Of a stretch of DNA of 60,000 nt, positions 46,201-52,000 are shown one piece after another. The notes beneath the pieces were generated by a model. It saw nothing but the letters and a program-made list of their open reading frames with translations. It did no database searches and was not told the DNA's origin. Numbering within the stretch: the stretch's first letter is position 1; each line of letters opens with the position of its first letter. A program made the translations under genes and the position numbers. The stretch spans positions 560,001 through 620,000 of the forward strand of contig OU612075.1 of assembly GCA_914767715.1 (NCBI GenBank), in the 5' to 3' direction. Source of the DNA: Membranipora membranacea (taxonomy: Eukaryota > Bryozoa > Gymnolaemata > Cheilostomatida > Membraniporidae).

Positions 46201-49011
46201 ATTAGAACAAGTTAGGAGAAGGTATTTATATGTCGGATTACTTGTATGTTTTGTTTGCTCCGGGATTTATGATATTTCCTTTTGCAAATATAGCAGGGTG
46301 CAGTTTTACCTCATTGTATTCGTCATAAATACCTGCAGCGACAGCATCATACTCTGTGAGAGCACTGACTATATTTACTATGATAAATCTGTGACAGTCT
46401 GAATGACTACATTCTTTTCAGGTGCTGCCGCTGACAGTACGTTGCCTGGCCCATGGGAAAGTTTCTAAATTAAGGATCGTGTAACAGTATTTAATCTCAT
46501 GTTTGATCAGAACCTGTGATGACTGCGCAAATGACAATAGACTAATAGCATTAACAGTAGGGCTCATTAGGGCACGGTGGAGCACCTGTTTATCAATGTC
46601 TATCTGAGGGGCACTGACCGACACATGTCCCCTCACTGTCTAGATTATACTTGTGCTGTCCCCAAAGGATTGACAGCTATTAGTTTCTCTCAGACATCTG
46701 GTCAGGTTCAAAGGTAGAGATATTTGCACTGTTCAGTATGTAGATTAGGAAGGAATGCTTTGTTTCAAAGGTGGGGACAAAAAAATATTTTGCCCAGCCT
46801 CAATCCGATCCGTAATTCCCAATATGTTATGAGTATGAGTATCATAGACAACCTATATTGTCATCTCAGCAATATGTTGCTGTGCAGAAATATATCAAAA
46901 GGGCGATGTCGTCACACATCTCAACTTCCAATAACTCTATCAAGAACTGTTTCTCCGATTTTCTGGTTTTGGAAGTAATACTATTCGAAAGCATCATTAC
47001 AAATCAAGCTTCTTTAGTGAGGAGTTTCTGTCTGGCAAACTGATGACGTCTTTGTCTAGAGAGAAAACTCTAGATGAACATAATTGGTGCACCCGGATCT
47101 TTATATTATATAAAATTGATCGCTTGTCTTATAGCTTGTCTTATAGGATCGTTAGTAAAAATTATGTTGTAAAAGATTTCAATACACAGCTGTGTATGGC
47201 TCACTCTCAGGTATTGATTGAAGTGTACCTCTGTAATATCATGACAAGATCATCGAAAATTAGCCTTGTAAGAAAATAGGATATAAAAAATAATCAATGT
47301 ACATTGTGTATTGTGATTAACGCCAGTTACTACCGATGCCTTTATCACCTTGTAATGCTGCTGCTTGGAATTGTAGTTATATCGCCCTGTCTATATAGTA
47401 TATAATATATTATATAGTATAATAGGCCTATAGTCTATAATATGATATAGGCTGTAGTTTAATCTTAAAACTCATACACTGTAATAATATATAAACAAGA
47501 GGTGGAAACAATTTGAGAGAAACCTGTCACTGGATTTTGATTTTACATACTGTGGGAGCTTAAAAAATCTAAACTAGGCGACCTTTACATGTATGAATAA
47601 TCTAGTTGAGGTATTTATCAAAGGGAACATTTGTTAGACATCCCATCTCCTTCCCCTCACAGGCAGATAAGATGATTCGGTGATTGCTGATGAGATCTGG
47701 CAACTGACACTCTATGCTATATACGATAAGTCAGCGGTGCCACTGACAGCGCAGCGCACAACGCAATGTTGGCAGCTGCTGCCGTAAAACTCAAACCTAT
47801 AATATATCAATCATGATTAATTTTAATCACCCACTAGGTTTTATAGAATAGTATTTGCCTGGTTTATAATAATATAGGATTTATTTTCATAGCTTCAAAG
47901 ATTCAAGCTTATAATCCTTTGGATTTACATGGCAAGCCATTTATGTCCACTTTGTTATTTATAAACTCTACAGCCGAGATCTACCTCTTACTCTTATTTC
48001 TTCTCTACCATTTAAAAGTAGAGAAACAATGATTATTTTTCCGCAAAATGGCAGCATATTGTCTTGTGTATTTTGTTACTTTGGTTGGAGATAGTTTACT
48101 TTTGAAGGTATTGTGCTCCTTGACCGGGTTAATTGGCTAACACAGCTAGTACAAGATTGCGATGATGAATTTCCACATCTACAAGGCTCAAAAGCCTCTA
48201 TGTCTGATTCCCGTGTGGCTCATGCTGTAATAATACTGAGTACTGGGTCAGCACGCCTTTGTGTCAGCATTTTGGAAGAGGTCAAGATTTATTAGCCTTG
48301 AGATTCGTTACAATCCAAATATTTTTTACTAAAGTCGAAAAAGGAAATGATGATGTTTTCCTGATCTGATCCTAAACGATGTGACAATCTACTTCTCTAC
48401 AGTGTCATGAGATATAAATATATACATATTTATTTATAAAACTTTAATGACAGCCGAGAGGAATAAAAATTTGCTAGAGATTAGTTATGGTGACTTAATG
48501 TTAGCTAGCACTTAATTTTGACTAGTTATGTTCCACTTCAAGATGCCAAAATTTAGTGCTAACATTAAACTAATCTCTATGACATGACAGTCTACAGTGT
48601 CATGAGGTGACAGTCTACAGTTTCATGAGGTGACAGTCTACAGTGTCATGAGGTGACAGTCTACAGTGTCATGAGGTGACAGTCTACAGTGTCATGACAT
48701 GACAGTCTACAGTTTCATGAGGTGACAGTCTACAGTGTCATGAGATTACATACCTGTACATTCTGTCTTATGATGAGTGTGAGTGGATCTCCTTCTCTCG
48801 AGTCCACCAGGAATGTCCTCACCGTGTTCTTAGCGCATGTAGTGGAGTGCCTGTTTTTTAACCAGAAGCTCGGATTGCCGATCACCTCGACGGGAGGAGG
48901 CGGTTTTTTTGTTGTCTGAGTCTGAAGTTCACTGGCTTGACAACTGGACGATATGTAGAGGAAAACTAATATAGTCCAAATTCTCCAGCTCGACCAGCGA
49001 GATAGCACCAT
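11927..49011 (-). CDS. Very large multi-domain membrane receptor-like protein, 36 exons
   Basis: Gene model built by hand from splice sites; coding about 6577 nt, about 2190 residues. Exons, 5' to 3': 48754-49011, 44425-44586, 42861-43035, 40725-40786, 39735-39839, 39338-39500, 38679-38879, 36325-36507, 35977-36069, 35325-35483, 34666-34782, 34200-34274, 33382-33453, 32698-32739, 30705-30863, 29814-29931, 28950-29022, 28722-28887, 26506-26689, 25219-25326, 24348-24480, 22816-22949, 22378-22517, 20286-20408, 19724-19814, 19081-19251, 18592-18782, 17549-18148, 16601-16914, 15923-16051, 15354-15497, 14783-14870, 13624-14487, 13150-13291, 12580-12781, 11927-12362. Phases agree at all junctions except exon 16/17. 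Order: signal peptide, helix, Pro-rich segment, second hydrophobic segment, EGF and TNFR-like modules, long ectodomain, five helices with a coiled coil, Ser-rich tails. Family not recognised. It could be two adjacent genes, split near 36.5-38.7 kb. Confidence 0.7.
12384..12562. mobile_element. MITE family A, copy 1
   Basis: Shares GATCGTTAGAGTCAATTTA, GTACCTAACATGTAC, GGGTCGTCACACCAA and GGTACTC segments with the copies near 30471, 32070 and 40170. It lies in the last intron of the large gene. The terminal parts are less well kept here. Confidence 0.75.
13624..14870 (-). CDS. Large gene exons 32-33: Ser/Arg-rich cytoplasmic loop and fourth helix
   Basis: Exon 32 (14783-14870) is acidic (YIEEIEDNSEPEQSQ). 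Exon 33 (13624-14487, 288 codons, the longest) starts with about 170 residues rich in Ser, Arg and Pro (SYRHGSRAPSEAGSVQRS; SDRPPSAMSEPVSSRSDRMR), typical of a disordered, phosphorylated segment. It is followed by helix AIMWLTTQVLAIILISLLTE and then a hydrophilic helical loop (AQAISQAAQQSMVQEFNLHL). Confidence 0.8.
15354..16914 (-). CDS. Large gene exons 29-31: loop and third membrane helix of the C-terminal set
   Basis: Exon 29 (16601-16914) continues the loop: a helical start, a basic patch PKRRRNRERLG, a Gly/Ala run (GGGAGASIGGGAGGGAG), then LEYLGVDRPSAVLRQIQQLN. Exon 30 (15923-16051) gives NMMYSMMRMDIDNNIGVEIL. Exon 31 (15354-15497) contains helix TTIAWIVIIFCDILLFIYRM. The arrangement of five helices with large loops after helices 2 and 4 resembles prominins in topology only; no homology is claimed. 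Confidence 0.7.
15498..15922. other. Intron of the large gene, nothing recognised
   Basis: AT-rich sequence with ATGATATACAT-type runs; no element or gene seen. Confidence 0.4.
16224..16375. repeat. 21-bp minisatellite in an intron of the large gene
   Basis: About six copies of GTCCAATCAGCACTGTGCAC(T), with a CACTGTGCACTGTGCACT variant, in the intron between exons 29 and 30. Confidence 0.9.
16915..17548. other. Intron of the large gene, nothing recognised
   Basis: Simple AAT/GAT-rich runs near 17075-17100; no gene or element recognised. Confidence 0.4.
17549..18148 (-). CDS. Large gene exon 28: two membrane helices and a coiled coil
   Basis: This 600-bp exon is the most clearly coding part of the gene. 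It opens NNTVSLYTAEG, then has helix AAFFAMLSAMAAIGFAFGLL (residues about 1237-1262), a short basic loop (VYNKTRQR), helix VIYSVLFSLSVLVLVLKLVC (about 1285-1312), and then about 100 charged residues rich in Glu, Gln and Lys with heptad-like spacing (KREETQRQNNMKQQ; IRQKKELIENQKFDLLMTEI), a likely coiled coil in the next outside loop. Confidence 0.8.
18592..22949 (-). CDS. Large gene exons 22-27: membrane-proximal ectodomain
   Basis: Six exons (22816-22949, 22378-22517, 20286-20408, 19724-19814, 19081-19251, 18592-18782) encode about 280 residues without obvious known domain. There are many aromatic and beta-type stretches (SQYITVKYNNYLDIDVEG, DFSLFNFKPRSEFNKTK, YMYSIQVQGHMKSCD, SVSYYVTTYSYQSSLIQ) and several NxS/T sites, as expected for an extracellular region just before the membrane helices in exon 28. 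All phases agree. Confidence 0.65.
19320..19395. repeat. ATT microsatellite
   Basis: Run of TATTATATATTATTATTATT type sequence in an intron of the large gene. Confidence 0.8.
20409..22377. other. Intron of the large gene without recognised elements
   Basis: About 2 kb. I saw short open frames on both strands but none with coding character, and no clear inverted repeat or tandem repeat beyond a TA/CA-rich run near 20690-20730. Confidence 0.4.
22950..24347. other. Intron of the large gene, possible degraded element
   Basis: A GGTGGTTGATAATGGAGTAG segment near 23618 resembles the arms of the foldback elements near 31900 and 55060, so an old copy may lie at about 23520-23650. Nothing else recognised. 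Confidence 0.35.
24348..26689 (-). CDS. Large gene exons 19-21: Cys-rich ectodomain
   Basis: Exon 19 has SVDCKQNIWKCKECFSINRC; exon 20 has EPCCGVACHAQRFCKLAAGD then ECSAAPEEC, a dense set of cysteines suggesting a disulfide-bonded module that I cannot name. Exon 21 (QFIVQPIFENLNNQFLCHLK) is again beta-rich. Phases 0-1-1-2 agree. Confidence 0.65.
24543..24587. repeat. Short inverted repeat
   Basis: CTGTCTTGACAAG and CTTGTCAAGACAG form a 13-bp stem around a loop of about 20 bases, in an intron. Confidence 0.6.
25417..25541. mobile_element. Small MITE with ATTACCCTATAGGAGTTTA ends
   Basis: Ends ATTACCCTATAGGAGTTTA and TAAACTCCTATAGGGTAAT are exact inverse copies. Inside are three copies of TTTAATTTAGCTAGAG. 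About 123 bp, intronic. Confidence 0.8.
26690..28520. other. Intron of the large gene with a small hairpin
   Basis: The only structure noted is a stem GTCTGAGAAAATG / CATTTTCTCAGAC spanning about 27586-27667. No exon fits the gene here. Confidence 0.4.
28520..28655. repeat. 20-bp tandem repeat next to exon 18
   Basis: About seven imperfect copies of CTAACAGGGAAATTCCATA. It lies 66 bp beyond the donor of exon 18 (left border 28722). Confidence 0.85.
28722..32739 (-). CDS. Large gene exons 14-18: ectodomain, with one phase break
   Basis: Exon 14 is tiny (32698-32739, 42 bp). Exons 15 and 16 encode mostly beta-type sequence (LSYPMFVSDNNQIMNFVFSR; FVQRYMPQSKPFLQKIVYNY). Exon 17 (28950-29022) best reads NCTTYLENGREWFVSHGLVK, which needs a phase-1 entry, but exon 16 ends in phase 2. 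Exon 18 (28722-28887) then fits exon 17 exactly and carries ICNSTLKNC. A short missed exon in 29023-29813 or a one-base sequence error would repair the frame. Confidence 0.6.
29130..29310 (-). repeat. tRNA-derived SINE piece
   Basis: On the - strand from about 29306: TGGCGCAATTGGTCAGCGC fits box A and GGGTTCGAGCCCC fits box B. The distance between the boxes is too long for a plain tRNA and the acceptor arms do not pair, so I call it SINE rather than tRNA. A GTATACACCC motif at its far end recurs at about 29524. Confidence 0.6.
30025..30104. repeat. AT-rich tandem duplication
   Basis: Two copies of a unit of about 40 bp containing GTATGTATATATAATATT and CATATATTGATA, in an intron of the large gene. 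Confidence 0.7.
30471..30692. mobile_element. MITE family A, copy 2
   Basis: Left end CACACTGACATCGAGA, right end TCTCGATGTCAGTGTG, inverse of each other. Inner CATGTGTATCTCTGATCG and GGGTCGTCACACCAACTTCC are shared with the other copies. Its right end is only 6 bp from the donor hexamer of exon 15. Related sequence in the other orientation continues left to about 30410. Confidence 0.8.
31009..31170. mobile_element. Foldback element with 36-bp arms
   Basis: TCAGGCAGTTACTTATGATA (continuing AAGTTTTGTCAGATTT) at the left is repeated in reverse at the right end (...TATCATAAATAACTGCCTGA). Total 162 bp; arms differ at only one or two places. Intronic. Confidence 0.85.
31825..31955. mobile_element. 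Degraded foldback element related to the one at 55 kb
   Basis: TTTAAGTGCTCGAACA at the left and TTTTTAAGCACTTCG at the right, with inner GGCGGTGGTTGATAATG, match the layout of the element at 55001-55167 (TTTAAGCGCT ends, GGTTGATAATGAAATG inside). Confidence 0.55.
32070..32290. mobile_element. MITE family A, copy 3
   Basis: CACACTGATGACGTGATATA at the left, GATCAGAGATACACATG and AAGTCAGTGTG at the right. Very similar to the copy at 40170. Intronic. Confidence 0.85.
33382..34274 (-). CDS. Large gene exons 12-13: TNFR-like cysteine repeats
   Basis: Exon 12 (34200-34274) encodes CTIGCPEGLFQSKSCTTVED followed by RIC. Joined to exon 13 (33382-33453) it continues PCTSCTGGTFTFKPCTSQRD then SQC. The pattern C-x2-C-x-G-x-F-x5-C-T-x4-D/T-x-C is that of TNF-receptor cysteine-rich repeats. 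One full repeat and parts of its neighbours are visible. Ligand unknown; there is no death domain anywhere in the model. Confidence 0.7.
33517..33612. mobile_element. Foldback element with 29-bp arms
   Basis: GTCCAATTGCCTGCATTCCA (continuing GCTGCTCCT) pairs with AGGAGCAACTGGAATGCAGG (continuing CAAATGGAC). About 95 bp, in the intron between exons 12 and 13. Confidence 0.8.
34666..35483 (-). CDS. Large gene exons 10-11: two EGF-like modules
   Basis: Exon 10 has six cysteines in EGF spacing (CSPRHTC, then GC, then RCVCERGWE, then IC). Exon 11 starts DVDEC and continues with CPPEMKC, YPGTYSCTCH and QCQC, which is the calcium-binding EGF pattern (D-x-D/N-E-C start). Each module is one phase-1 exon, as is usual for shuffled extracellular domains. 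This places the region outside the cell. Confidence 0.85.
35140..35270 (+). repeat. tRNA-like SINE fragment
   Basis: GGCATAGATGAACGGTTAGC resembles box A and GGTCGGGTTCAAATAAC resembles box B. No closed acceptor stem. It lies between exons 10 and 11 of the large gene, about 55 bp left of exon 10. Confidence 0.5.
35977..36507 (-). CDS. Large gene exons 8-9: Gly-rich linker and second hydrophobic segment
   Basis: Exon 8 (36325-36507) begins SSSAPPGGGGGSGYLGSSLL and runs into a hydrophobic stretch GRTVMIVGILSLISHGGYTF, then a hydrophilic region with VEVLIIVPSNAK. The stretch is about 18 residues: it may be a second membrane helix or, if a second promoter exists, the signal peptide of a separate protein starting at the internal Met of TVMIVG. 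Exon 9 (35977-36069) carries NTTW, a possible glycosylation site, which fits an outside location for what follows. Confidence 0.6.
36508..38678. other. Intron between exons 7 and 8 of the large gene
   Basis: About 2.2 kb, and the place where the model would split if it is really two genes. I saw no first exon, promoter or polyadenylation signal on the - strand that would prove a split. A small hairpin TTAGAGGCGGAG / CTCCGCCTCTAA lies at about 38391-38427. Confidence 0.45.
38679..40786 (-). CDS. Large gene exons 4-7: acidic then Pro-rich cytoplasmic segment
   Basis: Exon 4 (40725-40786, only 62 bp) encodes ADEEDDDDEDTDYYHH and ends at a donor that is tandemly copied 15 times in the intron. 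Exon 5 is GGEDMSLNLSMMRDG-like, exon 6 carries SVRSRRSGKNEE and a run of seven prolines, exon 7 is Ser/Pro-rich (SSQTSPHPLYSVPHK, PKFPKPIIAPPKP). Proline runs of this kind often bind SH3, WW or EVH1 domains; that is inference. Phases 1-0-0-1-1 agree. Confidence 0.7.
40170..40369. mobile_element. MITE family A, copy 4
   Basis: CACACTGATCACGTGATATA at the left and GATCTCGATGTCAGTGTG at the right are inverse in their outer parts. Inner TGTATATCTCTGATCGATAG and GAGATACACATG are shared with the copies at 30471 and 32070. It lies directly beside the donor minisatellite that starts at about 40395. Confidence 0.85.
40395..40737 (-). repeat. 21-bp minisatellite copying the 5' splice site of exon 4
   Basis: About sixteen copies of a 21-bp unit; on the - strand TTATATGGTAAGCTCTCATT(G). 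The first copy (in transcript order) holds the last 7 bases of exon 4, TTATATG, and the donor GTAAGC at 40719-40724. The same ATG|GTAAGC junction then recurs every 21 bp. All copies are open in the exon's reading frame (Y-M-V-S-S-H-C). Confidence 0.95.
42003..42142. repeat. 14-bp tandem repeat
   Basis: About ten imperfect copies of TACTGACATGTAGTAC / TAATACCAACTTG type units of about 14 bp in the intron between exons 3 and 4. Confidence 0.8.
42861..44586 (-). CDS. Large gene exons 2-3: short ectodomain and first membrane helix
   Basis: Exon 2 (44425-44586) gives about 54 residues with ELPKKPASNHKVQLALNWTA and a hydrophobic strand VVLIQV, which could be a small beta-rich or SEA-like fold (weak inference). 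Exon 3 (42861-43035) has a helix at about residues 152-176 (VVVGGTVTGFLVVMGLIIVA) followed by LARRKS, the basic stop-transfer motif typical of the cytoplasmic side. So the N-terminal part is type I. Confidence 0.75.
43036..44424. other. Intron of the large gene, nothing recognised
   Basis: No element, exon or RNA gene seen. Short C- and G-runs near 43600. Confidence 0.4.
44587..48470. other. Large first intron, mostly unrecognised
   Basis: About 3.9 kb. Noted only: a short palindrome ACTCAAGAGATTAATCTCTC near 45233 and an AT-rich run near 47395-47450. Open frames here have no coding character. Confidence 0.4.
48474..48580. mobile_element. Small MITE with TAGAGATTAGTT ends
   Basis: TAGAGATTAGTT...GTGACTTAATGTTAGC at the left and GCTAACATTAAACTAATCTCTA at the right are inverse. 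The inner GTTAGCTAGCAC links it to the TTAGCTAG repeats near 10.6 kb. TA at both ends. Confidence 0.75.
48583..48745. repeat. 23-bp minisatellite at the start of intron 1 of the large gene
   Basis: Seven copies, period 23, of GACAGTCTACAGTGTCATGA(GGT); the core GACAGTCTACAG occurs at 48586, 48609, 48632, 48655, 48678, 48701 and 48724. It begins 9 bp inside the intron after the donor at 48748-48753. Confidence 0.95.
48754..49011 (-). CDS. Large gene exon 1: signal peptide and N-terminus
   Basis: ATG at 49011 opens MVLSRWSSWRIWTILVFLYI followed by SSSCQASE, a clear signal peptide with a cleavage site near residue 26. The exon then encodes KKPPPP, a segment with one cysteine (STTCAKN), and ends in phase 0 at donor GTATGT (CAG|GTATGT). 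Its intron starts, after 9 bp, with a 23-bp minisatellite. About 86 residues. Confidence 0.8.
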
Positions 49012-52000
49012 GATTGATAATTATAAGAGAGAACCTGCTCCCATGTGTCGCCGGCCTGCTGTAGTAGCTGTCAGTTATTCCTCTGTTTAACAATGACACT
49101 CTCATTTGCCATATAGTTTCACTCTATACTAAATCTGTAGAGAGGAGCTTAATCCTCATCTGACAGCCTACAGTGGCAGCAGTAACATGGTGCTTGCATG
49201 TGTTCATAGCAGACAGCTCTCTCATAGGCTGATCAAGCTATTGATTTTACTCCCTAGAAATAAACAATAAGATCTGGATTTCAATGCAATGCATTTTGTG
49301 TGATTGATTTAATAAGCAACAAAAACTTCTAATAGAAATGGCTTAGATGTTAAATGTTTGGACCTTTTCATTTTTTCAGGTGGTTTAGCTGATGATAATT
49401 AATTCACTCCCTGTTTCCTGTAACGGCGGATAGCAGACAGCCCTGTTCTTTGCACTTCATGCGACATAGAGTAGTTTTGGTGCTGAATTTGAATGGCAAA
49501 ACAACTTAAAATCTTAGCGTTGGATAACAAAGAGGTTTGGAGAGCACATAGTAGAAATGGCAGACTCTCTGTAAAAGGTTTGTACCAAAGTAAGTTGAAA
49601 TGAAATAGCCAAGAACATGAGCTATCACCATAGACTCAATAATTAACCTTATTTATTGATATTTAAGTCTATGACTATCACACATCAGGGTGATATCTGA
49701 CTAATACGTCCTCATGCTTTTCTTGATCATGTGACATGATGTTAGATCCAAAAATGACCACAAAACTCACCATTAGTACAACCAAATATGGTGTCCTGTA
49801 TTACTGTTTACAGTAACTGCCGACTGCTGCAAAGTTCAAAAGGCAAAAGTGTGTTCCTGTCAGCAAAATAATCAGTGAGCTGCTATGCTGATAATATGCG
49901 ACTCTAACCTTACACCGACCCAACGCAATCTCTACTGGTGTACAGCGGAGACATTTGAGCACACAATTTTATTTGCAGTACTGAGTTAACGCTGAGGTAA
50001 ATATAGTAACGTACTTATAGCTAATTACTGTAATAACTACACTGCATCGTCTCTGGAGATGTTATAGTGAAGCGTGGGCTTTAGACATATCCCAGGATTA
50101 CCTTTGTACTATTATATGTGTGTTTGGTTTGATTCATTGTTAATTAATTAAAATCTGAATGTTTTTTTTTGTGTACTTATGAGGACTTTCATATAATTGG
50201 TGAGCTAGTGGCATTATCAGGTATACAAGAATGAATAACATGCTCCGGGGCTAAAGTTTGAGGGTGCTAACATTAATAAAGCATTGAGACTCATTGGATA
50301 TTTATGCCTTATCCGTTTCATGGCCCAGTATGTTGTAAGTGCTGATTATTTTCAGGGCTCATGTAGTCACCTAGACACTGTGATGTCTGGAGCTTTGCTG
50401 AGTAGGTGGGTTTGGAGAACAGGGTGCACTTCTGTCAGCAAGGGTCGAGGGAGACAACCTGACTACCTTACGATCTGATTTGATACACTGTGAGTTATTT
50501 ATCGGTGCTAAAAATCCCTAAGACGTGAGTAACTTCTGAGGATCGGTTGTAGTTAAACATCAGGTGTAGATGGTCGGTGTTTGTACAATTTTTTGAGTGG
50601 AAGGCCAAGACGCATTAAATCATGCGCACTGAGATTATTGACCTAATATGGGCAATAAACTCTTTCTTTCTTAAAAAGCGTGCTGACATTGCACAAGTTC
50701 TCAGACTATAACATCTTTTATTTATTTGCTAGACCGGGACTGGTCTACTGCACAAATTCTAAAATTAATTTTAAAATAAAAATGATTGCCAGACCAGATT
50801 CTCTAATTCACCTCAAGCTTCTCTGCATTAACTTATAGTATGATGATTGAAAGATTCTGCTCAAGTGCTGGAGTTAGATGATGATGTCGGATATTCGATA
50901 ATTCCTTGTTCTGACAGCATCGTAAATACAATTATGAGACCATTCCACTTGAGTTAATATCAGCCTGTCAGTAGTGAAAGGTTCAAAGCTGACGACGCCA
51001 TTATTCCTTTAAAATGACAGCGGGGACACAGTGACATCACTAAAGTATGTGCCGGCGTCAGTGCTGTCGGCTAGCTAAGTACGGGGTACTGTAGGCACAA
51101 GTCTGGATGTGAAACCTTATAGTCCCCTGTATGTATGCATGATTGCAGATGCCTATTACGAGTTTGTGTAATGGTATTAATATTAGCCTTTTAAAGTGAC
51201 ACTCTTCTAATCAATGATGATCAATACTAAGTCAGCTCTCTAAAGGCAATCAGCAAATTGTTACCTTTGTATCAAGCGATTATCTAATTAGCCAGTTAGT
51301 CAGTTAGCTTTCTGATTATCTGCAAAAATACTGGATTATTTTCATCATCAAGAAAATTATGTTACGATCAAAATGGCAAACCCCCTTCGCCTTCCCCCCC
51401 TCTTTCATCGCCCCCAAACCTGAAACCTGATACTCCCATAATGATTTGCACTCATTTTTCAAATCTCAATGGTTTTTTGCTCCCAAAGACGTGAAGAGTT
51501 GAATAACGCCCTATCAAAAATTTTGGAAAAAGGCTTGTTTGAGGACTTGTCACTTATCCTTGGGTTGTATAATACTTTATCGTCAGCAACAACTCATCAA
51601 TTCTAATTGTTTTCATGATGTGACAAGAACATAAATGACACTTTTATGCGGCAATCATTATATCCTGGGGAGTCATGAGTTTTCATAAATATAAATTTAG
51701 AATTAGCCGGATAGTGAGCGATGAGACCCGATCAGAAGCGATGAGACAGCTCATCAGAGCTATATTAGGTCCCCTGGGAGAGATTTTATATTTATCTGAC
51801 TAATTACAGGCGATGATATCATCAGGGAGTTTGTGATAGACTCAAACTCCCTCATATCATCACCCTAATCCTGATATACACCTCACCCTGGGAGTTATCA
51901 GCAGGTCTACACTGACCGATAAATTATCCCATCTATGATCTAGATCTATGATTGCAGTAGTATATATGTCCTGGCTAGGGAAACCGGAGTATGACTCTTT

